Shown: one piece after another, positions 56,991 through 64,000 of the stretch | Layout of the letters: each line of letters begins with the position of its first letter | Position numbering within the stretch: position 1 is the first letter of the stretch | DNA from: Adiantum capillus-veneris | Lineage: Eukaryota; Streptophyta; Polypodiopsida; Polypodiales; Pteridaceae | Direction: 5' to 3' | DNA length: 64,000 nucleotides | Assembly (NCBI GenBank): GCA_014529385.2 | Contig: CM043965.1 | Location: 19,076,412-19,140,411 of the forward strand | Translations under genes and position numbers: made by a program | The notes under the pieces: model-generated | The model's database searches: none | What the model was told of the DNA's origin: nothing | The model's input: the letters and a program-made list of their open reading frames with translations, nothing else

Positions 56991-57367
56991 TGTCATAATA
57001 ATCAATATCTAATTCTCCTAAATGATTTTCTCATATTAAACTGATCATTTAATGTGGGGAAGGCTAGGGGAGAAAAAGCTAGAATATTGGTTAAGCTAGC
57101 AGACCGGCCACAGTAGGGATTCAAAGGAGGGAAAATAGGGATCCAAAGGGGGGGCCATCTGCAAAAGATCCATGTGCAACAATGGGCTAAAAAGACCCTA
57201 AGGTTCAGCCCATTAAGACTTCCAAAATGCTAAGGTTCCAAAATTCAAAGGTTGTGTCCAAAGGTCAACCCTAGGGAAAATTGGATGCTTTGTGTGTTCC
57301 CTAAAAGTCTTTGCACATCCCTACATGGGAGGGGGCAAGACCTAAAGGTAGGGGATGAGAGAGAAAG

Positions 57368-57402
<35 letters not shown>

Positions 57403-58601
57403 CTCCCTTTACACAAAGGGAATGAGGGACACATGTCAGCTCCCTAGGCCAGATGCCCACAAGGTGTGCCCAATTTCTATTGGATGACCCTTGAAGTGGA
57501 CCAATGAGAATTAAGCTAGAGTAAATCTAGTTTAATTAATTTAAAAACATTTAATAAAAGAAACCAATGAGAATTAAGTCTCCTAGAAGACTATTGGGCA
57601 GTATCCCAAGGGGTCCAATGAGCATTCAGGAGCCCCATGGCTTGCCTGATTCCTATTGGCCAGGAGGCAAAGGGGTCCAATGAGAGTTTAGTTTAATTAT
57701 TTAATTACCTAAAGCTCTCACAAAAGGGGAAAGGGGGACACATGTCAGAAGGCTATCACTTATGCTGCTTAATTGTAATTGGCTTGACTTGGGGAGGGCC
57801 AATGAGGCTTCAGCAAGAGCAATTAGCAAGAGGGCTCGCCCAAGAGAGAGAGGGGGCTGATTTTTGCAAGGCATTATCACACACACACACACACACTCAC
57901 ACAAGCTCATGTGTGAAGAAAGAGAAGACTATCTCTTCCCAAGCTTTAATGGAGAACTCATCACCTACTCCAAGCTTGTGAGATAGAAGCCTACATCAAC
58001 ACTCTCTTGGCATGTGGATGTAAATTCAACCAAGAGCCAAGCTTCAATGCATGCTCATCTCCTCTACCAAGCTAATTACTAAGCTAATCTATGCTATATA
58101 TGAGTGATTATGTGAGGAGATGTACATCTTTCTCGTAAGATACTCCTTCTTCCTCTCAATCTACTCTCATACCCTGCTAGCTCTCACCATCTTCGAAGGT
58201 GTGTGAGGTCTTGGGTCTGAGAACGGGGATAATTCAAGTTGTGTTTGTTAAGTGTTTTGCTTAGTGCATGAAGTTTCCATCTTCATTGCACTAGCTAGTC
58301 TTGAAGGAACACAAAGAATTGTATTGTACAATGTCTCTCTTGATGGGAGAAACCATAATACAAAGCCTTTTGGAGGGGGGACCGGCTCCATGAAAATCCA
58401 ATCCTCAACTGTTGTCAATAGCTTAATTTCTCTCTCTTTGGAAAGTATTGTCGATGCTATCTAACTAGGTGTTATGCTTTTTGTTGCTCTTTCCACCCAA
58501 GCACTCTTGTAATTCTCATTAGGAATCTATTCTAATGAAATGCCCACTATGTTCATGCTAATTTCCGCTACACATAAGTTATTAGGCCATTAAATGTTAC
58601 A
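56991..58601 (+). repeat. 3' LTR of copy E
   Basis: Start TGTCATAATAATC, end GCCATTAAATGTTACA, 1.61 kb, matching copy B's LTR in opposite orientation. It has a (CA)n at about 57,369-57,400 and another at about 57,879-57,896. Confidence 0.85.
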
Positions 58602-59612
58602 CTACAATCTATGAATATCACTCCATTTATGTAAGAACGTATTGACTGTATCCTTGTTGTGATCACGCTCTTCCCCATGAAACTCAGGACTGGTGATATT
58701 CTTAAGTAATGCATTGCTACCTTCTGCATCTTTTGAAGCACTTGTCTCTTAGACTCCTTGAGTCATGCAAGCTTGGTTTCGTTGAACCGTGCCACTTGTG
58801 GCTCCTTGAGCCGTCTGTGAATTCATAAATTTCACAAGTAACTCCGTAAGATTTGTAATGTTTGAGTACGCTTTTGTGATTTTCCAAAGTCTTGAAAGTA
58901 GCCATATCTACAAGGACATGATCTCTTAGATCATCATCGTCATGCATATTAGTATCAGTAGTACCCGTGGTGCCTTGATTTTTATCTACATGTTGAAAAT
59001 CAAAAGTGTGTGTAGGTGGGATATCCTCACTGGCCATGGTAAACACACACTAATGTAAATAGAGAAAACAAAAATATCAACTTGTACCTTGTGAAGATTG
59101 GAGTCTTTGTGTTTTTTATGCTCCTCGATTTGCGTTGCATGCAAATCTCGCCTTGCGGAAATTGTAGTGCTTCATGTGTCGTTCGTCGTAAGAACACCTT
59201 TGAGAAAAAAGTAATTTTTGGAGGAAAACTTGCCTTCTTCCAAAAAGTGAAAAGGAAGGGTGAAACTACTTCCTTGAAGTGCTTTCCCTTTCCTTCTAGC
59301 TTTCTTTTCAACACAAATATGCTACATTTCCTTGTTATACATAACAAGGCTCAATAGCTTGATGGTAAAGTGTTGGCATTTTACCCTCATGGGGTGGATT
59401 CAACCCTCCTTCATGCAAGGGTTAAGCAGGCCTTCCTACGTACACAGCCAATGGAAGCCTTCGGAGCCTCGGTGATGTAGAGTTGCCAGTCGAGTTTGCC
59501 TTGGTCATGCGACCGTGGTCTGTCTGCAGATTGTGGGAGAGAAGCAGTGCATTGTCACATGCACATGCAACCCGCTTTTCCCCTTTCCCAAAAATAGCTC
59601 CGATACCAATGA
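58602..59612 (-). mobile_element. Element F, right part: leader and gag N-terminus
   Basis: On the minus strand a primer site (59,597-59,608, GGTATCGGAGC-type) is followed by a leader that holds a SINE-like insert, then a gag frame MASEDIPPTHTFDFQHVDK (58,717-59,037). In a shifted frame a gag core start follows, SPEFHGEERDHNKDTVNTFL, which is cut at 58,602 by copy E's LTR. No LTR matching 48,574-49,138 is seen to the right of the primer site. Confidence 0.6.
59345..59580 (+). repeat. tRNA-derived SINE candidate
   Basis: Contains TAGCTTGATGGT (A-box-like) and, 35 bases on, GGGTGGATTCAACCC (T-arm and B-box-like, 4-base stem, 7-base loop), followed by about 170 bases with no coding. It is preceded by a perfect inverted sequence CCTTGTTATACATAACAAGG. 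A polymerase III head fits but the B box is imperfect. Confidence 0.4.
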
Positions 59613-59739
59613 AAGGGGGTGGTAATGTGGTGGTAATGATAAAAATGCTTAGGGATTGACCTAGTTACAAATTTTGAATCCCTTGGCCCCTTTACAATCT
59701 TTAACTATCAATGATAATAATTCTTTCCAGAGGGGGGTA
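59613..59739. other. Short junction between element F and L7
   Basis: Contains GGTGGTAATG repeated twice and a polypurine tract (CCAGAGGGGGG) belonging to the LTR at right. Confidence 0.4.
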
Positions 59740-60205
59740 TGTCACAAATTCATGATGTGGCATGATCACCCGGACAGAATAGATAATATTGATGTTGACG
59801 TAGATAGGCTGTATGAATTTTCCACGATCTACATTTACTATTGATGTGGATAGGCTGTACGGATTTCCATGTTATGCACTGATAGTTGATGATGTGGCAG
59901 GTCGTACAGAATTTTGTAATTTGCACTGGCTATTTTTTGGTAGGTTTTGGGACCATATGCTTTTGAGTTTAACTGCTTTTGGGGCTCTACTTTTGGAGCA
60001 TCCCTTGTAAGAATAAATAGACCCTTTGGGGGCTCACTCTACAGAGCATCTAGACGTAGAGTCTAAGAGTATAGGTCGCGCAGGTTTGGTACTTTGCTCA
60101 AGAATTAATATAAAAATAAATACCATAAGGGGCACTAGATCCTGGGGCCAATACCTCTAGGCACAAAACTACATTGCGCAGTGTCAACTCTCTCTCTCTG
60201 AGAGC
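59740..60205 (+). repeat. LTR, family L (L7)
   Basis: Starts TGTCACAAATTCATGATGTGGC after a purine tract. It has repeated GTGGATAGGCTGTA phrases, GCTTTTGG boxes, GCATCCCTTGTAAGAATAAA and CATCTAGACGTAGAGTCTAA. The 3' end is lost after TCAACTCTCTCTCTCTGAG. Confidence 0.65.
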
Positions 60206-61160
60206 TTTGCAACAAGCTTGTGCATGCTTAAATTGCCCCAAGATTCATCAAATAATAGTTTGGTTAAATTTGGCAATGTCTTGTGAGCCATTTTTGTTCA
60301 TTCTCTGTGCATTTTGTGTCTGCAGTAGCATAATCAACAAGCCAAACTTTTGTGCGTGTGTGTGTGTGTGTGTGTGTGTACCTCCATGGCATTTAATGCC
60401 CACTGAGTCTTTTGTAGAAAACAACCCCAAAGGTCTTCAAGAGTCGACCCCACCGTGGTGGGAACCATGGCTTCTAGGGGATAGTTCAAACTCCCTTTTT
60501 TTAAGGCATTCACAGAAGGCGGATGCCCCTACCCGGTCTGCCCGTTGTGCCTTTATTTTTGCCCGTGCTGACCCCGCCTTCCCGGATGCTGTTGGGCCTA
60601 CCCGAGTTGATCCCGCTTGATCGAATGCTTCCCGGCCTGCCCGTCTTGAACGCGCTACCCAGAAGCTACTCCTTCTGCCTGAAGTGCCCGACATCTTCTT
60701 TCCCAAGGGCCTTTTCCCATAGCCTGGTCTAAAGGTAATCATCCAAACCTTTTTTAAGGGGTGGCTCACAGAGCTGTAGCAAAGCTACTCAAGAAACACT
60801 TTGTGGCTAAGGCCCCTGTCCCATGAGCAGACCCTAAGGCTCCAAATCCTCCCAAGCAATATAAGGGGCTTGTCCCATAGCCTACAACAAACTCAAAGAA
60901 ATCCTTTTAAGGATTCAATCGGTCAAAGGCTTTCAAGCTTCTCCTTCAAGATTCAAAAAGGACTTTTCCAAGTACTCAAGGCAAGAAGCTCTCCAAAGCT
61001 TCATCAAGCCGCTCAAAGATCCTTTTTTTAAATTTCATTGAGCATTCAAAAAGGGATCATCAACCTATCCAAAGCTTTGGACTCCACGTCGGCTTGGCTA
61101 AACAGGAAAGCAAAGTAGAGGAGCATTCCTTCTTTGTGAAGAGGAACTTCACAAAGGAAG

Positions 61161-61198
<38 letters not shown>

Positions 61199-61560
61199 TT
61201 GCAATGAAATGAATCCAACCAAGCACAATAGCTTCAAATAAATTTCAAATGTTGTGCTCGTGTAAAGAGGCAGACATTGGCTAGGAGAGTCTCCTAAGCT
61301 AGGACCCCTCTATTAGCACAATGGGGGAAAGGTAATTTAAAAGTACAACGGGGATGGGTTTCACACTTGGCAAACAAAGTTAAGGGGATACCTCATGAAA
61401 AAATGTTTATAGTCTATTATCAGAACTGCCTTAGAGCAACAAGTCAGCACCGATGGAGTGCACACTAGGGCATCTACACTCCTAGCAAGTGCACAAAATT
61501 TGGCCAAAGACAAACAAGCGTTAGGAATTATCATCACCTCCTTGCATGCCAACTATGACA
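60206..61560. other. Unclassified region
   Basis: No gene supported. It holds a short (GT)n at 60,355-60,379, a GC-rich stretch at 60,520-60,660 with recurring CTGCCCG/CTACCCG phrases, and a (CT)n at about 61,163-61,195. Confidence 0.4.
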
Positions 61561-62230
61561 TTTCATAGACGAATGTAAGCATGCCATGTCCTAGAAAGCA
61601 ATGTTGGAGCCAAGTCCAAAAGAAGTAAAGATAGTCTCAAAAGACTTTACAAGATCACTATGATTGAAAGGGAGGACACTGCTAGCCTAGTAAATAGGCT
61701 TAAAAGAATTGTCATATAGCTCACTTACATCCAGGCCAAAGGACCAAAAGAGGACAAAGTGGCCGTACTTTTAAGTGCACTTCCACCCTCTTATGACCAC
61801 TTAATCACCATTCTTGAAGAAAAAGAACTAGCTCCACCTTTCCAAGATGTCATCAACTCAATTCAAGTAGAAGAGAGAAATCAAAAAGACTCATTAACAT
61901 CATCAGGAGGGGATTTTGTCACGACATCCTCAAGGGGAAGATATTCTCCATCGACATCATCAACTAGGAGAAAGTGTTATGAATGTGGAAAAATGGGACA
62001 CTTAGCGAAAGATTGCTACACAAACAAAGCTTGCAACAAATGCGGGAAGGAGGGACACCCCTTTCTGATGCTACTCAAATGGAGGCAGTAGCAGTGGAGA
62101 AAGAAGTAGTAGTAATAGCAACAATAGAAGCTACAAAGAGAAGAGACCTATCAGAGGATCATCTCACATGGTAGAGGACAAAGAAGAAGACAAAGGCAAG
62201 AATAACCTTGTCTTTTATGAAGACATACTT
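61561..62230 (+). pseudogene. Ty1/copia gag relic
   Basis: Frame with DSLKRLYKITMIEREDTASL, one stop, then LLSALPPSYDHLITILEEKE, the UBN2-type gag motif of copia elements. Two zinc knuckles follow: CYECGKMGHLAKDC and CNKCGKEGHP (second incomplete after a frameshift). The linker SSSSSNSNN-type follows in a shifted frame. No protease or integrase is found; it ends near 62,230. Confidence 0.75.
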
Positions 62231-63023
62231 TGAAGATGTAGCCTCTCTACTTGTAGGGGAGGACTTTTATTTTCTTGTGTGGATTTACCATCATATGTGT
62301 ATTTTGTCATCCTGTGTGGATACCAACTTATCATCCTTAGTGGATATTGCATCTTCAGTATTTCGTCCTAGTCCAAATCCCAAGGGGAGGATTGTAAAGT
62401 GTGGGTTTTATCCTAAAGTCTGAGTGAAGGAGGGAAAAGGGGGAATTATCCCACAAGTAATGGAGTCAAGTTGTAGAGCTACTTAAAGCTCATTTCATGA
62501 ATGAATAAACACAACTCTTTTTTGCATTACATCTCCCTTGTTTATGGTGAGCTTGTGATGGCTTAGCAAATACTCAAGACCGTGTTTATGAGTCCAAGTT
62601 AATTGATCTTTGAACCTTCTTCGCTTGAGTGATGATCTAGCGAACACACAATCACTTGTGTGCACAATGTTTATCTTTCATCCACCCTAGCTAGCATGAT
62701 CCCATTCCCATCAGTGATCAAGTTGTTGACAAGAATCCGGGCCAACATTCTACGTACTAGGCCTAGTGGATATGCTTGTAACTTGAAAATTCAATTTTGG
62801 TAAAAACTTACAAGCCTGGCTAATAATCACGATTATTATCTTTATGCCCAAAAAAGTATCATTTTGTCAAAAACTTCATCTTGCTTCACAAGTTGTATTG
62901 ACCCCATTTATCAAGTAAAATTTACAAAAGCCATTTTCATTGGACATTATGACAAAAGCCATTAAAGTGAACATCATAAAGGAGATTGTGATAGAAGCTC
63001 TCTAGTTAACAAGGGGGGAGTCT
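62231..63023. other. Unclassified region
   Basis: No gene is visible. TAATAATCACGATTATTAT at about 62,822 repeats the palindrome found in element H's leader. Confidence 0.4.
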
Positions 63024-63604
63024 ATGAGGTCCAAAGAAAAGAAACGCACCGAGGTGTTCACCAAGAACACAATAGCCGCCACATTTTCATATATAATTCA
63101 CAATCGACAGAAAATCCTACCCGATTGTACCACCACCGTTTTCATTTATAACAAAGAGGGCACCAAGAAACATAATGCCCAACCATGCATTAGCATTAGC
63201 CTTCACCACCACAATGAAATTGGAAGCAACCCATGCAGAAGATTGACCCTGCATTATATGTGTTGAACACCTTAAAGAGCACCAAGAAGAGTAGTAGAGC
63301 CACATACTTAGGGGCTCTAGAAGTTCTCACTAAAATTGCTTATCATGCGGTCTTGATGGCACATAATCTATCACATGCATCAAATCAGAATGCTTGGCTT
63401 ATAATTGGGGTAAAGAATGAGGAGGTAAAAGGTGAAGAAGCCAAAGCAGCCAAGTCCCCGTGTACTTGCTCTAAGAGGAAGTTGGTGGAACTTTTTGAAG
63501 ACGAGGAAGAAGGCAAAGCGGATGATGAGGAATCTGAGGATGAAGATTTAGAAGAAATAATTAGTGATAAAGCCCCAACAAAAACAACTAAAGGTACACA
63601 ATGA
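63024..63604 (+). CDS. Unknown protein with acidic C-terminus, frame-broken
   Basis: Two overlapping frames: 63,024-63,266 (RSKEKKRTEVFTKNTIAATF) and 63,233-63,604 (ALYVLNTLKSTKKSSRATYL), the second ending in a run of Glu/Asp (ELFEDEEEGKADDEESEDED) and a Lys/Thr tail. A single shift near 63,240 would join them into about 190 codons. No domain is recognised. It lies in repeat-rich DNA and may be part of a transposon gene. Confidence 0.35.
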
Positions 63605-63843
63605 CCTCTAAAGACAAAAGAAGAAAATAAAGGGATCGCTAAAGGAAAGCAAAAAGTGGGTGAGCGTAGCAGCAAGCATGCAAAGGTGCCACCCTAGCTA
63701 GAGAGGGACAAGGAAGTATTTGAGAGGGGAAAGAGGTCTTTGAGGAGACTTTGAGGAGTTCAAGTAACCCGTCCCCAAAAAACTTAGAACAATGAACCCT
63801 CAAAAAGATGTACCACTAGTAGGGTTGGTATGGTTTATATATG

Positions 63844-64000
<157 letters not shown>

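Larger units (their letters stand above)
51825..58601 (+). mobile_element. Ty3/gypsy copy E: best preserved copy, 5' truncated
   Basis: Gag, pol and a complete 3' LTR are present; the 5' LTR, leader and first 65 or so gag codons are missing. It sits inside element F, with F's gag zinc knuckle on the left and its gag core on the right. The domain order protease-RT-RNase H-integrase-chromodomain marks a chromovirus. Only three stops interrupt pol. Confidence 0.9.

Noticed and set aside
59340-59420. A functional tRNA gene
   Set aside because: Acceptor and anticodon stems do not pair well and the B box is imperfect; only a tRNA-derived SINE is plausible.

Overview
This is repeat-dominated nuclear DNA of a land plant. 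The evidence is Ty3/gypsy chromovirus-type and Tat-like elements, Ty1/copia relics, GT-AG introns of 70-95 bases, tRNA-iMet and tRNA-Asp primer sites, and long CT/GA, GT/CA and TA microsatellites. The species cannot be named from the sequence. I see no intact host gene. Almost every stretch is a mobile element at some stage of decay, and several are nested.

The centre of interest is 15,553-26,551, an 11-kb DNA transposon with matching inverted ends (CATTAGRGCCAAAAACGACTC). Its borders can be read because it sits inside one LTR of a Ty3/gypsy element (element H) whose other LTR (36,397-37,314) supplies the uninterrupted site. It carries four genes in alternating orientation: an unknown, possibly BAH-like gene (+); a gene (-) whose product starts MARTKQTARK, continues into a centromeric-type histone H3 fold and, through introns, into a Ulp1/C48 SUMO-protease-like domain and a linker-histone-like SPTKK tail; an unknown acidic gene (+); and a DDE-type transposase (-). 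A tandem array of about six units of roughly 95 bases, each with the inverted motif CGACGCGATA / TATCGCGTCG, lies between the divergent second and third genes. This copy has a few stops and frameshifts. A relic of the same transposase lies at 282-600.

Region by region: 1.5-4.85 kb is a truncated minus-strand Ty3/gypsy copy (A). 4.85-7.24 kb holds a hairpin, a 290-base tandem duplication and a decayed kinase-like gene. 7.24-10.26 kb is copy B (minus; gag plus 5' LTR), abutting the 5' end of plus-strand copy C (10.26-15.34 kb, resuming at 37.3-38.25 kb). Element H (15.34-37.31 kb, minus) split copy C, and the histone-bearing transposon later split H. 38.3-41.2 kb holds a copia relic. 41.2-48.6 kb is a cluster of LTRs of one family with degenerate gag. 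48.6-59.6 kb is element F (minus), split by copy E (51.8-58.6 kb, plus), the best preserved Ty3 copy here with gag, pol and a 3' LTR. 59.6-64 kb holds another LTR, a copia gag relic, an unknown acidic reading frame and a long TA repeat.

The genes do not form a host pathway. The only apparent functional unit is the four-gene transposon, where a transposase is packaged with chromatin- and SUMO-related proteins. That suggests, as inference only, an element that places an H3-like protein in host chromatin or interferes with centromeric or SUMO-dependent silencing.
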